From Pseudanabaena sp. UWO311 (GTDB lineage Bacteria; Cyanobacteriota; Cyanobacteriia; Pseudanabaenales; Pseudanabaenaceae): a stretch of DNA of 64,000 nucleotides. Made by a program: the position numbers and the translations under genes. The stretch spans positions 1 through 64,000 of the forward strand of contig NZ_SJEE01000020.1 of the NCBI RefSeq assembly GCF_006937785.1, in the 5' to 3' direction. Every line of letters starts with the position of its first letter. The first letter of the stretch is position 1. The notes below the pieces were generated by a model, which was not told the origin of the DNA, searched no databases, and worked only from the letters and a program-made list of their open reading frames with translations. Shown here in pieces: positions 19,301 through 28,029 of the stretch.

Positions 19301-20904
19301 CTCCCCACCATGACATCTACTCCATCGAAGACCTCGCTGAGTTGATCCATGATCTCAAAAATGCCAACCGCGCTGCCCGTGTCAGTGTCAAGCTAGTATC
19401 GGAAGTCGGCGTAGGCACGATCGCCGCAGGGGTTTCCAAAGCTCACGCTGATGTCGTTCTCATCTCTGGCTACGATGGCGGCACTGGCGCATCACCCCAA
19501 ACTTCGATCAAACACGCTGGCTTACCTTGGGAACTTGGACTCGCGGAAACCCACCAAACCCTCGTTCTCAACAACCTCCGCAGCCGCATTGTTGTGGAAA
19601 CCGATGGACAGATGAAAACTGGTCGTGATGTTGTGATCGCGGCTCTACTTGGTGCAGAGGAGTTTGGCTTTGCCACCGCGCCTCTCGTCACTCTCGGCTG
19701 TATCATGATGCGCGTCTGCCATCTCAACACCTGCCCAGTTGGCGTGGCAACTCAAGATCCGCAACTACGCGAGAAGTTCACAGGCGATCCCGCCCATACC
19801 GTCAACTTCATGACCTTCATCGCGATGGAAGTCCGCGAATTGATGGCGAAACTCGGTTTCCGTACCCTTGATGAAATGGTCGGTCGCACTGAAGTGCTAG
19901 AAGCCAAGCAAGCTGTCGAGCATTGGAAACTCAAGGGCTTAGACTTCTCGAAGATTCTCTATCAGCCCGAAGTCGGTGAAGATGTTGGTCGCTATTGCCA
20001 AATCCCACAGGATCATGGTTTAGACAAATCCCTTGATATGACTGTGTTGTTGGATTTGTGTCAAGCTGCGATCGTGGATGGCGAACCCGTTGAAGCAGTA
20101 GTTCCCATTAAGAATATCAATCGTGCCGTCGGTACGATTCTCGGCAACGAAATCACCAAGCGCCATTGGGAAGGATTGCCCGACGACACAGTACATCTAC
20201 ATTTCCAAGGTACTGCTGGTCAAAGCTTCGGTGCTTTCGTTCCCTCTGGTGTGACGATGGAACTCGAAGGCGATACGAATGATTACCTCGGTAAAGGACT
20301 AAGCGGCGGTAAAATCATTCTCTATCCCCATAAAGCTTCGACCTTTGTCGCCGAAGAGAACATCATCGCTGGTAATGTCGCTCTCTACGGCGCAACCAGT
20401 GGCGAAGTCTACATTCGCGGTATCGCTGGCGAACGCTTTGCCGTGCGGAACTCTGGCGTAAATGCCGTAGTCGAAGGCATCGGCGATCACGGTTGCGAAT
20501 ATATGACTGGCGGAAAAGTGGTCGTTCTTGGATTAACAGGACGGAACTTCGCCGCTGGTATGAGTGGCGGTATTGCCTACATTCTCGATGAGGCAGGCGA
20601 TTTTGCAACCCGTTGCAATACTTCGATGGTCGGCTTAGAGAAACTCGAAGATCCCGAAGAAATCAAGGATCTGAAGCAGTTGATTCAACAGCACGTTGAC
20701 TATACAGAGAGTGCGATCGGTGAACGAGTTCTCTCTGATTGGAATGCGATGCTTCCTAAATTCGTGAAGGTAATGCCCAAGGATTACAAGCGGGTATTAC
20801 AAGCGATTAAGGAAGCCTTAGAAGATGGTCTGAGTGGTGATGATGCCCTAAACGCCGCCTTTGAAGCCAACTCCCGCGATGTTGCCCGTATCGGTGGCAG
20901 CTAG
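16312..20904 (+). CDS. glsF: Ferredoxin-dependent glutamate synthase (Fd-GOGAT)
   Basis: Converts 2-oxoglutarate plus glutamine to two glutamates using reduced ferredoxin, the second half of ammonium assimilation. It is 1530 residues, the length of plant and cyanobacterial Fd-GOGAT. The N-terminal amidotransferase nucleophile is Cys23 in EHDACGVGF, preceded by a short propeptide removed on maturation. Then come the central domain, the FMN-binding synthase domain ([32 protein letters not shown]), and the 3Fe-4S cluster cysteines Cys1130, Cys1136 and Cys1141 in [12 protein letters not shown]. The C-terminal beta-helix has GXXGGXXXV-type repeats. No small NADPH subunit (gltD) is adjacent, which fits the ferredoxin type. 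A strong terminator follows. Confidence 0.97.
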   Translation: MMNSNALPVKQGLYDPQFEHDACGVGFIVHKSGKKSHAIVEQGLTILENLEHRGACGCETNTGDGAGILMQIPHKFLVKVTAAANIILPEVGQYGVGMVYASPDPETRKHGRQAFEKLVESEGLKVLGWRDVPTDNSSLGATAQSSEPFMQQVFILRSPDLADDLAFDRKLFVIRKLAHTAIRASNIDAYWYPSSLSCRTIVYKGMLMTAQVGQYYAHDLHDPDMESALALVHSRFSTNTFPSWERSHPYRYIAHNGEINTLRGNTNWMIARQSMFESDLFGDDISKIKPVINIEGSDSTIFDNALELLVLAGRSLPHAVMMMIPEPWTAHESMSDEKKAFYEYHSCLMEPWDGPASIAFTDGTMIGAVLDRNGLRPSRYYVTKDDLVIFASEAGVLDIAPEMIESKGRLQPGRMFLVNMEEGRIVADEEIKHQIATEHPYREWINQHMVDIANLKDGDATEAEAIPLTQRQMAFGYSFEDLRLLLTPMARDGVEAVGAMGADTPLAILSNRSKLLYDYFQQLFAQVTNPPIDSIREEIITSAETTIGAERNLLKPEPESCHLIELKTPILSDAELAKLKHINEGGFKSVTLSTLFNSKSGVSGLESAINEICAKADQAIADGVNILILSDRGVDPANAPIPALLAVSGLHHHLIRTGTRTRVGLVLESGEPREVHHFALLIGYGCGAINPYLAFETIKDMIDQRLLVNVEFKTAVKNFIKSATKGVTKVASKIGISTIQSYRGAQIFEAVGLNQDVIKKYFTWTASRIEGADLEVIAHEAIARHTHAFPDRPASGNTLDVGGDYQWRKDGEAHLFSPETIHALQKAVRDGNYELFKKYSSLVNEQNQQHFTLRGLLDFKSRESIPIEEVEPIESILSRFKTGAMSYGSISKEAHEALAIAMNRIGGKSNTGEGGEDPDRYTWTNEQGDSKNSAIKQVASGRFGVTSLYLSQAKEIQIKMAQGAKPGEGGQLPGKKVYPWIAKVRHSTTGVGLISPPPHHDIYSIEDLAELIHDLKNANRAARVSVKLVSEVGVGTIAAGVSKAHADVVLISGYDGGTGASPQTSIKHAGLPWELGLAETHQTLVLNNLRSRIVVETDGQMKTGRDVVIAALLGAEEFGFATAPLVTLGCIMMRVCHLNTCPVGVATQDPQLREKFTGDPAHTVNFMTFIAMEVRELMAKLGFRTLDEMVGRTEVLEAKQAVEHWKLKGLDFSKILYQPEVGEDVGRYCQIPQDHGLDKSLDMTVLLDLCQAAIVDGEPVEAVVPIKNINRAVGTILGNEITKRHWEGLPDDTVHLHFQGTAGQSFGAFVPSGVTMELEGDTNDYLGKGLSGGKIILYPHKASTFVAEENIIAGNVALYGATSGEVYIRGIAGERFAVRNSGVNAVVEGIGDHGCEYMTGGKVVVLGLTGRNFAAGMSGGIAYILDEAGDFATRCNTSMVGLEKLEDPEEIKDLKQLIQQHVDYTESAIGERVLSDWNAMLPKFVKVMPKDYKRVLQAIKEALEDGLSGDDALNAAFEANSRDVARIGGS

Positions 20905-20929
20905 GCTAATCAATTAAATTGTTTGTTTT

Positions 20930-20951
20930 GGGGGCGAAAGCCCCCATTTTT
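20930..20951 (+). terminator. Terminator of the Fd-GOGAT gene
   Basis: GGGGGC-GAAA-GCCCCC with the stable GAAA tetraloop is followed by ATTTTT. Confidence 0.9.
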
Positions 20952-21017
20952 GTACAATTCTTATATATTAGTTTGTATGAATCAAATATCCGAAAAATAG
21001 GAACCGAATGAATATTT

Positions 21018-22889
21018 ATGAAAATAAACCTTAGTAAAGCAATTTCAACATTTCATCCAAGTCCATCCTATGAACAAATATATTTTGAAGCAGTTGCCAA
21101 TGCTTTGGATGCTGGCGCAGATAAAATATCGTTAAGGATAAAAATTGAGTCATTTGATAATCCCAAAAGTCTTGAACTTATAGTTGAAGATAATGGAACA
21201 GGCTTTATTAATAAAAATTTCAATAAATTTTCTCGGCTACTTGAAGTAGAAAGCAATGATCACAAGGGATTAGGTCGTCTTGTCTACTTATCATATTTCG
21301 AGAAAATCAACATTGAGAGTTATTATGCATCTAAGAAACGAATATTTACATTTGACAGTAATTTCAATGGAGAAAGTGAAGAATTAGAAAATGCAGAAGA
21401 CAAATCGGGAAGCACTTTATACTTCAGCAAATATATTAAAGAAAAAATATACAGTTATGATTACTTAATTCCCGACAAAGTAAAAACAAGCTTGATAGAG
21501 CAATTTTTCCCATTGTTTTTTAGAAAAAAGGAAAGAGAAGAAATTCTCAACATTGAAATATCTTTAACTGTAGATTGTCCAAATTATGAGTATGACTTTT
21601 ACTCTTGTAAAATCAACTTTAATCTTAATGATCTACCTAATTTAGAGAAAGCAACTTTCCAAGATTTGTCAGTAGATTTCTATGCAAATTTTGATATTCA
21701 TTATTCTATTGACTATAATTTAGAGAAAGATAGATCTATTTATACTGCAATTTGTATCGATAATAGAGCGCTCAAATATGAATTGATTTTAATTGATTCT
21801 ATTCCGCATGGATATCAAATGAGGTTTTTATTTATATCAGAGTACTTTGAGGGCAAAGCTAACTCTTCTAGACAAAGAATAGACTTGCCTGACGAAATCA
21901 CTGAACGCAATTTAAAAGCAAAACTTCGAGCTGAAATTGGCAGAATAATTGAGACAAATATTCCAAGCGTTAAAACAAAAAATCAAGAAGTTAGTGATAA
22001 ACTTAACAAACAATATCCTCATTTAGATGGATATTTCCCAAGTGATTCTATAGGTTTAATACAGAAAACATCATTTTTGGAAGAAGCGCAAAAAAAGTTT
22101 TTTAGTGAACAAAAACAGATTTTAGAATGTGATAATTTAGACGACTCACGATATGAGAAAGCTCTCGAACTATCTTCAAGAGCCTTGGCAGAGTACGTAA
22201 TATACCGCGCTCGAATCATATCAAAGCTTAAAGAAATGTCACCTCAAAATAGTGAAGAGGATCTACACAAATTAATAGTGCCAATGAGAAAGACACTAAA
22301 GAAAGAAGTGCATGATGACGACATCTACAATAATAATGTTTGGATGCTAGATGATCGTTTCATGAGCTATAACATAATCCTAAGTGATGAGATTATGTCT
22401 AAAGTAATCAAAGAGATAACTTTAGATAAAGTTGAAGATAATAGTAGACCAGACATAACGATGGTTTTTTCGGGTAATCCTAACTTAGAACAAAAATTTA
22501 GTGCTGTAGTCGTGGAGCTAAAGAAAAAAGGACTTTCTCTAGCCAAGAATGAAGAAGTCGTAAGCCAATTAAAGCAGAGAGCTAGAAAGCTATTAAAATA
22601 TTTTCCAAATAAAATTGAGAAAATATGGTTTTACGGAATAACAGATATTGATAATGAGTTTAGAATTTCTTTAAAAGAGCAGGGATTTAAAGAGCTTTTT
22701 TCTCATGGTCAAATGTTTTTTAATCTTCAACCTATTATCGTCGATGATGAGAATAATCCTTTTATGACAGACTTATTTGTTATGACTTATGAGTCTTTAA
22801 TTATGGACGCAGAGAGTCGAAATGATTCATTCTTGAAAGTTCTCAGATGTCAAATTAGAAAATCTCTTGAAAACAATGTTCTCGCTTAG
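21018..22889 (+). CDS. GHKL-type ATPase with a C-terminal PD-(D/E)XK nuclease-like domain
   Basis: A 623-residue protein of unknown exact role. The N-terminal half is a Bergerat-fold ATPase like Hsp90/MutL/gyrase: N box EAVANALDAGADK (Glu24, Asn28), G1 box VEDNGTGF (Asp58), and G2 box HKGLGRLVYLSYF (84-86). A middle region (about 150-330) may correspond to the transducer part. The C-terminal region (about 440-600) has RPDITMVF with Asp479, then VVVELKKKG with Glu500-x-Lys502, which is the PD-(D/E)XK nuclease pattern. The gene is AT-rich and I see no HIP1 octamer in it, unlike its neighbours, so it was probably acquired. It stands alone. Candidate defence or DNA-repair protein; the ATPase call is firm, the nuclease call moderate. 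Confidence 0.75.
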   Translation: MKINLSKAISTFHPSPSYEQIYFEAVANALDAGADKISLRIKIESFDNPKSLELIVEDNGTGFINKNFNKFSRLLEVESNDHKGLGRLVYLSYFEKINIESYYASKKRIFTFDSNFNGESEELENAEDKSGSTLYFSKYIKEKIYSYDYLIPDKVKTSLIEQFFPLFFRKKEREEILNIEISLTVDCPNYEYDFYSCKINFNLNDLPNLEKATFQDLSVDFYANFDIHYSIDYNLEKDRSIYTAICIDNRALKYELILIDSIPHGYQMRFLFISEYFEGKANSSRQRIDLPDEITERNLKAKLRAEIGRIIETNIPSVKTKNQEVSDKLNKQYPHLDGYFPSDSIGLIQKTSFLEEAQKKFFSEQKQILECDNLDDSRYEKALELSSRALAEYVIYRARIISKLKEMSPQNSEEDLHKLIVPMRKTLKKEVHDDDIYNNNVWMLDDRFMSYNIILSDEIMSKVIKEITLDKVEDNSRPDITMVFSGNPNLEQKFSAVVVELKKKGLSLAKNEEVVSQLKQRARKLLKYFPNKIEKIWFYGITDIDNEFRISLKEQGFKELFSHGQMFFNLQPIIVDDENNPFMTDLFVMTYESLIMDAESRNDSFLKVLRCQIRKSLENNVLA

Positions 22890-22983
22890 TAAACAATTGG
22901 AGCTAAGCCCCAAGACTTTTGTAGTAAAAGTGGAAATATTTGAAGTGATCGCTTTTTGATTGAGATTGGGGGAGATCGCTGTT

Positions 22984-23018
22984 TGATGTTGTTGGTTTGT
23001 TGATGGGCGATCGCTTGT
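22984..23018 (+). repeat. Direct repeat, left copy, flanking the HNH pair
   Basis: Begins TGATGTTGTTGGTTTGTTGA and ends GATCGCTTGT. The same 20-mer and end recur at 23858-23892, after the HNH gene. Confidence 0.6.
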
Positions 23019-23096
23019 ATAGGGAAAGTTTTGATGATTTAGGCGATCTGATAAAATGAATTCTAAAAGCTAACATTAACAATCACTTGCTAACCT

Positions 23097-23444
23097 ATGC
23101 AAATCACCCTAGACATACCAGACGATATCGCCGCTACTGTGCAAGATAATCTGCCGCAAATATTAGCTCTAGGATTGCGAGAAATAAACGCTAATCCCAA
23201 TAACGGCTTTTCGGGATTGACCGAAATATTGCACTTTTTAGCCAAACTGCCCTCCCCTCAAGAAGTCTTAAATTTACGCCTCGCGCCAGACGCACAGCAA
23301 GAAATTGATGACCTATTAGAAAAAAATCGTACACAAGGTTTTAATGAAAGCGATCGCCTACTATGGCAGCATTATGAGTTTATCGAACATCTAGTGCGCC
23401 TTGCTAAGACTCAAGCCATGATTAAGCTCCAGCCGATTCAATGA
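23097..23444 (+). CDS. Small conserved protein paired with an HNH nuclease
   Basis: A soluble 115-residue protein that begins MQITLDIPDDIA, reminiscent of the first strand of small antitoxin-like or DNA-binding proteins. It is followed by helices rich in Leu, Glu and Gln. I do not recognise a defined domain. Its stop overlaps the start of the HNH gene by 4 bases (ATGA), so the two are translationally coupled and probably act together. A helper or antitoxin-like role is possible but is inference from position only. The pair lies between 35-base direct repeats. Confidence 0.65.
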   Translation: MQITLDIPDDIAATVQDNLPQILALGLREINANPNNGFSGLTEILHFLAKLPSPQEVLNLRLAPDAQQEIDDLLEKNRTQGFNESDRLLWQHYEFIEHLVRLAKTQAMIKLQPIQ

Positions 23445-23860
23445 GTAAAAGCCATATTTCCGCTAAACTCAGAAAATTAGTCAGCGATCGCGCCCAAAAC
23501 TGTTGTGAATATTGCCTAATTCCCGAAAGCTTAACTTTAGTTTCTCATCAAGTAGATCATGTAATTGCTGAAAAGCATGGAGGCAAAACCACAGAAGAAA
23601 ATCTAGCTTTATCTTGCTCACTGTGCAATCAAGCTAAGGGTAGTGATATTGCTTCTATTGATGTAGAAACAGGCGAAGTTATCAGACTCTACCATCCCAG
23701 ACAAGATCAATGGCAAGAGCATTTTCAAATGGAAGAATGCGTAATTTATCCATTGACAGCCATTGGGCGCGTGACAACACAGCTACTGAAGATAAATCTA
23801 TCAGCTTGCCTACCATATCGGAAGATGCTGGCTCAAGCAAAAATATTGATACAAAAATGA
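23441..23860 (+). CDS. HNH endonuclease
   Basis: A 139-residue protein with a standard HNH domain. Zinc-type cysteines occur in CCEYC near residue 21. The catalytic stretch is VDHVIAEKHGG (Asp-His), then the Asn of TTEENLALSC and the CSLCNQAKGSD end. The domain covers residues 18-75; the rest is a helical tail. HNH proteins of this type cut DNA, either as restriction or homing enzymes or in repair. No intron, intein or methylase is nearby. It is coupled to the preceding gene by an ATGA overlap. The stop codon lies at the start of the right-hand direct repeat. Confidence 0.85.
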   Translation: MSKSHISAKLRKLVSDRAQNCCEYCLIPESLTLVSHQVDHVIAEKHGGKTTEENLALSCSLCNQAKGSDIASIDVETGEVIRLYHPRQDQWQEHFQMEECVIYPLTAIGRVTTQLLKINLSACLPYRKMLAQAKILIQK

Positions 23861-23892
23861 TGTTGTTGGTTTGTTGAGAGGAGATCGCTTGT
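23858..23892 (+). repeat. Direct repeat, right copy, flanking the HNH pair
   Basis: Begins TGATGTTGTTGGTTTGTTGA, as at 22984. The first three bases are the HNH stop codon. Confidence 0.6.
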
Positions 23893-24030
23893 GAGTTGAG
23901 AGTGTTGATGTTTTGGGCGATCGCTCATGAACGAATGTGATAGTTTAGATACAACAATTCATTTTTGTAATTAAGCCTTCGGGTGACGATATGGTGATCG
24001 CGGATACACATTTTGCTGTAGAGGATAGAT

Positions 24031-24510
24031 ATGAGTATTAAGGTTCTATCTTGTTTTTTTGCGATCGCGGTTTTATCAGGCTCATTTACACAAGAGCTCG
24101 TGAGTGCTCCACTAAAGAATAATTGCACATTAAAAGAAACTAAAGGGGTAAAACAGGCAAAGTTATCTGGAGACGTGATAGGAAAGCTCACATGGAATGC
24201 TTGTACCAATATTGTCCAAGTTTTTGTTTTTGAGTTCCCCACTAAGCGAGGAGTTCTATTAACACATGCGGAAGCACTCACTAAAGCAGCAAGTCTTGTA
24301 CGAGAGTGGAGGAAAGAAACACAGACAGGATTAGATCCTTTTCGTGAATTTCCTGAAGCTCTCGAAAAAAGGGCAATTCAGAAAAAGCGTTATGTCTTCG
24401 GTGAAAATATTCCAATTAGTGACTTGCGGGGCTGGGCAGGAACATCAGTTAACATTAGTTCGTCTCCTCAAACAACCCAACTTACTATTCGATATTGGGT
24501 TAATCCCTAA
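24031..24510 (+). CDS. Secreted protein of unknown function
   Basis: A 159-residue protein with an N-terminal signal peptide (MSIKVLSCFFAIAVLSGSF, cleavage near residue 26 after VSA). The mature part has two cysteines (NNCTLKE and NACTNIV) that could form a disulfide in the periplasm. I recognise no domain. A GAGGATAG ribosome binding site precedes the ATG. The next gene, also secreted, starts 41 bases downstream, so they may be one transcript. Confidence 0.7.
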   Translation: MSIKVLSCFFAIAVLSGSFTQELVSAPLKNNCTLKETKGVKQAKLSGDVIGKLTWNACTNIVQVFVFEFPTKRGVLLTHAEALTKAASLVREWRKETQTGLDPFREFPEALEKRAIQKKRYVFGENIPISDLRGWAGTSVNISSSPQTTQLTIRYWVNP

Positions 24511-24551
24511 TTGTTCTTCAGCTTTGTAGAAAGTCAGTTGGAATTGGATAA

Positions 24552-25349
24552 ATGATAAAAAGTCTTGGAATCGCTTTAATTTTAGGATTTTCATCAATTA
24601 GTTGTCTTCCTGCTTTGGCAAGCACAAAGACTAATTTAGAATTGCCAAAATCTGAAACTGTGATTAACGAAGATATAGACAACAACGGAAAACCAGACCG
24701 CATTGTTGCCAGCTATTTTATTCGTCCAGTTTTAGTTCCCAAATATGACTCAAACGCTTGTCAGACATTATCAGGAAAATTTGTGAGATACACCTTGTAT
24801 GCTGATGGACAGCAAACAGGTAAGGTCATTCTTGAACAGTCCTATGGCACTAGTCTGGCTAGTTACTGGATTCATAAATTAACTTTGGATAAAGATCTAG
24901 ATGGCGATGGGCGAAAAGAACTATTGTTTTACATGGGTGATGACACCAGTCAAGAGAGTATGTATCTCTTTGTCAAGCCAGATGGAGTAAAGACAGTTTA
25001 TCTCGGAGTTACGGATTTACCTGGAGCAAGTCTCAACGAAAATTTTGATTTGCAGTTTTTCAGAGGAGAAGTGGTTGCACAATGGAATCGAGCAGAACAG
25101 CTATGGAAGAGTAAAAATAGACGATTCGTATGGACGTTAGGCAATTGTGTAGAAATTCGGGAACGTCCAGATGCGCGATCAAACATTGTCAGTATGATGT
25201 CAAAGCATGAGGTTCTTACTGTTTTTCAGTCGCAAACAGATAATGGTTGGATTGGGGTAGAGTTTCCATACGGAAAGAAAGGATGGATTAAAAAGAATAA
25301 TATTAGTTTTACTTCGCCAGCAAGAATGATTCGCTTTGCCAAACCATAG
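24552..25349 (+). CDS. Secreted SH3-domain protein
   Basis: A 265-residue exported protein (signal peptide cleaved after about residue 23, PALA). The middle (about 35-190) contains Asp-rich DIDNNGKPDRI and DKDLDGDGRKEL stretches, like calcium-binding FG-GAP/dockerin-type loops. The C-terminus (about 195-260) is a bacterial SH3 domain: NCVEIRERPDARSNIVSMM, then GWIGVEF and KGWIKKNNI. SH3 domains of this kind often bind cell-wall material. The start was chosen by the signal peptide. It is convergent with a hydrolase gene 5 bases away. Confidence 0.78.
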   Translation: MIKSLGIALILGFSSISCLPALASTKTNLELPKSETVINEDIDNNGKPDRIVASYFIRPVLVPKYDSNACQTLSGKFVRYTLYADGQQTGKVILEQSYGTSLASYWIHKLTLDKDLDGDGRKELLFYMGDDTSQESMYLFVKPDGVKTVYLGVTDLPGASLNENFDLQFFRGEVVAQWNRAEQLWKSKNRRFVWTLGNCVEIRERPDARSNIVSMMSKHEVLTVFQSQTDNGWIGVEFPYGKKGWIKKNNISFTSPARMIRFAKP

Positions 25350-25354
25350 AATGC

Positions 25355-26329
25355 TTAATGCGCAGCAATTTTATCGATCGCTGTTTTTACAGCATTTATC
25401 AGTAGCTCTGGCTGGTCTACCCATACAAAATGACCACTTTGACTTGCCTCAACTTGCTGACAATCTGTGGATAATTGGCTTAGCTCAAGGTGCATTTTAT
25501 CTCGTAATTGATTAATGCTCCGCAAAGGAATAAATGCAGTCCAAAATGCAGGCTTAAAGAAGGAGGAGGCTTTAATGCTAACGATAGGTAATGAGCCAAA
25601 ATGTTTAGCGACACTCACTTGAGCTGAACTTTTGTCTAGATTGATAATCTCTCGGCTCATCGTTATCCAATGTTTGGGAAGACAAAAAGAATGCTTCACG
25701 CGATCGCGAGATTCTTCAGAAAAATTCCGTAACTCTGGCTTGATTAATTCAAATACTCTACATGTTCTCAATAATCGAATAACCCCAAATGCTGAGCCAA
25801 AGATAGACATCACAAAGCCTGACAGAAAAAACAACTTGAGTGCCTTTAATTGGAGCGGCATATTCAGCATCCCAATCTCATGCAGTCCATCGGTGAGGAC
25901 GATACCCGAAACTTTTTGAGGAAACAAGTGTGCATATAGTCGGACATTGTAACTACCAAAGGAATCGCCTACCAAGATGTAAGGTGGCTCGATTTTGGCT
26001 TGAGTTAGCAATAGGTCTAGTTCCTTTACAATTTGCCCGCTGGTGCGAGGATGTGGGCTATGGTCGCTCCATCCATATCCTGCGCGATCGCAGATACATA
26101 CTTTTCCTAGTTTGGCTAATTCCTCTATCAGCAGATAGCCTTCTACGCCGCCTAAGCTATGATCTAGCACGATTGTTGGTTTGGCTTCTCCTAGAGTATA
26201 AAGATGCAGCCGATATCCACCAACATCAATCAGTTGACCAATGGGCGATCGCTTATCTTCTAAGTAGCTAGCGATCGCTTGATAAAGTGTCGTAAAAATC
26301 AGCAGAATAACTTGGATTGCGATCGGCAT
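25355..26329 (-). CDS. Alpha/beta hydrolase
   Basis: A 324-residue hydrolase of the alpha/beta fold, probably with a membrane anchor. Residues 1-20 form one hydrophobic helix. The nucleophile elbow is GDSFGS (Ser in G-x-S-x-G). The oxyanion region is HSLGG. The catalytic His is probably in QSGHFVWVDQPELL near the C-terminus, the usual place. It resembles lipase/esterase or haloperoxidase-like enzymes; the substrate cannot be named. No partner genes are apparent. Confidence 0.85.
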   Translation of the reverse strand: MPIAIQVILLIFTTLYQAIASYLEDKRSPIGQLIDVGGYRLHLYTLGEAKPTIVLDHSLGGVEGYLLIEELAKLGKVCICDRAGYGWSDHSPHPRTSGQIVKELDLLLTQAKIEPPYILVGDSFGSYNVRLYAHLFPQKVSGIVLTDGLHEIGMLNMPLQLKALKLFFLSGFVMSIFGSAFGVIRLLRTCRVFELIKPELRNFSEESRDRVKHSFCLPKHWITMSREIINLDKSSAQVSVAKHFGSLPIVSIKASSFFKPAFWTAFIPLRSINQLRDKMHLELSQLSTDCQQVEASQSGHFVWVDQPELLINAVKTAIDKIAAH

Positions 26330-26380
26330 TATCAGACCTTGCTATATATCTCGCTACATTTGAAATCACACAAGCTTGGA

Positions 26381-27916
26381 TCATTCATAAACCACTTCAA
26401 AGGCTGATAGTTTGTCAGCTTTCCCTTTTAAGGATAACTCACCAACAGAACGACAGGAGATTTTGTCTTGCACAGCCGTAAAAGTTTCCTTGCTGATTAA
26501 TATCTGTTTAGCAATAGCTCTACTTTCAAGACGCGCTGCCACATTCACGACATCACCAAGGACTGTATAGTCCATTCGACGTTCGCTTCCTAAACAACCA
26601 GCTATAACTTCACCTGTATTAATACCGATACCGAGATTGACAACATCTAAATTAGTCCTCATTTCGTTTATTTCAGCTACCTTGCGTTGGATAGCGATCG
26701 CGCAATTAACTGCTCTTATTTCCTGATCGATTTGTTCGGTTGGAGCACCGAATACCAGCATAATTGAGTCTCCAATAAACTTATCAATTGTGCCTTCATA
26801 TTGGAAAACTATTTCAATGATGTCCTGAAAATAACTATTAAGGAGTGCAAAAATATCATCAGGAGAAGCAGTTTCGGCATAGGAGGTGAAGTTACGCACG
26901 TCACAGAATACACAAGTTACTTTACGTCTTTCACCTGCAACAATCTCGGCAAAATCTGAGCTGTGCATAATCCGATCCACCACCTGCCTAGTGACAAAGC
27001 GGCTAAACATATCTTGCATTTGGGCTGAGCGATATTTTTCATGTTCGAGTAGATGTTGAACACGTAGTATGGGATTTTGTGTGATAACTCTCTTATATGT
27101 TTCAATACCAACAGTTCCTTCTCTCAAAAGGGCGCGAGCACAATCTTGGATTGTCTGATGTTTAGTATTTGGTAAAGGGGTAATAATGTTGTTTTCTAAA
27201 TAATCCTGCAAAATTGGTCTTGTCTCATCATCGATTTGCAAAATTTCGTAGACAGCACCTCGTGTTTTAGTCCCACGTTGTTCGCACAGCTCACACCCAA
27301 CTTCTTTCCATAATTCTTCTGTTCGATGACTATTAGGATCTAACAACTTCATTGCTTCAACTCCAACTTGAACTGGTTGAGCGCAATTTGTACATAAGAG
27401 AGGCAAAAGCGTTTGCGACCAAATGCAAGAAAATTGCTGAAGGATTTCTGAATAATTAATTCCTATCCAGTCTCGAAAATTGTAGACAACATCGATCCCT
27501 ATATAAGGCGTATCAATACAAGTAAAAATCCATCGTTTTTGTTGAGCACCAAGAAAGACTGCTTTGTAATTGATCAAGTTCAACATGTCAATGACAAAAG
27601 GGATAGACGAATCTTGAATAGAATTTTCTATTGCCTCAGTCCAAGCAGCTTCTGTTGGTACAACAACCTGAATCGACCAGTTCTCTGGAAGTACAAAAGG
27701 GAAATTTAGATCTTCTGTAAAAAGTTTGACTGATGATCCTGACTTGGTAAACTCTTGTACAACTGCCAATAAAGCTGTTAGTTTACCTGTGCCAGATTGA
27801 CCTGTAGTTGCAAAAACACCTGGTGGGCTTTGAAGAATTCTATGAACAAACTCTATGGTAGTCTCCAAGTCCAACTGCTGGAGAGTCAGTATTGGTAGTG
27901 GGTTAGGAGGGTGCAT
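26381..27916 (-). CDS. Degenerate PilB/GspE-like ATPase fused to a class III adenylate cyclase
   Basis: A 511-residue fusion. Residues 1-250 follow the C-terminal half of PilB/GspE secretion ATPases: Walker A-like GQSGTGKLT (39-47, with Leu46 where Ser/Thr is normal), the region after it with no obvious Walker B Glu, and the zinc tetracysteine. Cys175-x2-Cys178 and Cys208-x2-Cys211 lie in LLCTNCAQP and GCELCEQRGTKTRGAVYEIL. ATP hydrolysis is therefore doubtful. Residues about 310-510 are a cyclase with CVFCDVRNF (metal Asp), Lys in IDKFIGDSIM, Thr in DYTVLGDVVN and Asn/Arg of VNVAARLES. The Lys/Thr pair marks class IIIb adenylate cyclases, known to respond to bicarbonate. The link to type IV pili is inference. 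Confidence 0.85.
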   Translation of the reverse strand: MHPPNPLPILTLQQLDLETTIEFVHRILQSPPGVFATTGQSGTGKLTALLAVVQEFTKSGSSVKLFTEDLNFPFVLPENWSIQVVVPTEAAWTEAIENSIQDSSIPFVIDMLNLINYKAVFLGAQQKRWIFTCIDTPYIGIDVVYNFRDWIGINYSEILQQFSCIWSQTLLPLLCTNCAQPVQVGVEAMKLLDPNSHRTEELWKEVGCELCEQRGTKTRGAVYEILQIDDETRPILQDYLENNIITPLPNTKHQTIQDCARALLREGTVGIETYKRVITQNPILRVQHLLEHEKYRSAQMQDMFSRFVTRQVVDRIMHSSDFAEIVAGERRKVTCVFCDVRNFTSYAETASPDDIFALLNSYFQDIIEIVFQYEGTIDKFIGDSIMLVFGAPTEQIDQEIRAVNCAIAIQRKVAEINEMRTNLDVVNLGIGINTGEVIAGCLGSERRMDYTVLGDVVNVAARLESRAIAKQILISKETFTAVQDKISCRSVGELSLKGKADKLSAFEVVYE

Positions 27917-27975
27917 GTTACTAAGCTATAAAATTTAGATTTATTGAAATTTGATAAATTGATAAACATACTAAG

Positions 27976-28009
27976 CAATAAAGAGAGGACGATCGCCCTC
28001 TCTTTATTG
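27976..28009 (-). terminator. Terminator after the M48 protease gene
   Basis: CAATAAAGAGAGG pairs with CCTCTCTTTATTG. It lies downstream of the protease on the minus strand and before the cyclase gene. Confidence 0.7.
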
Positions 28010-28029
28010 TGAGATATATGGGTTAGAAA

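Noticed and set aside
20299-20608. Antisense open frames within the Fd-GOGAT gene
   Set aside because: Several frames of 60-90 codons lie antisense to the gene; codon bias of the sense frame explains them and none has a domain or start signal.
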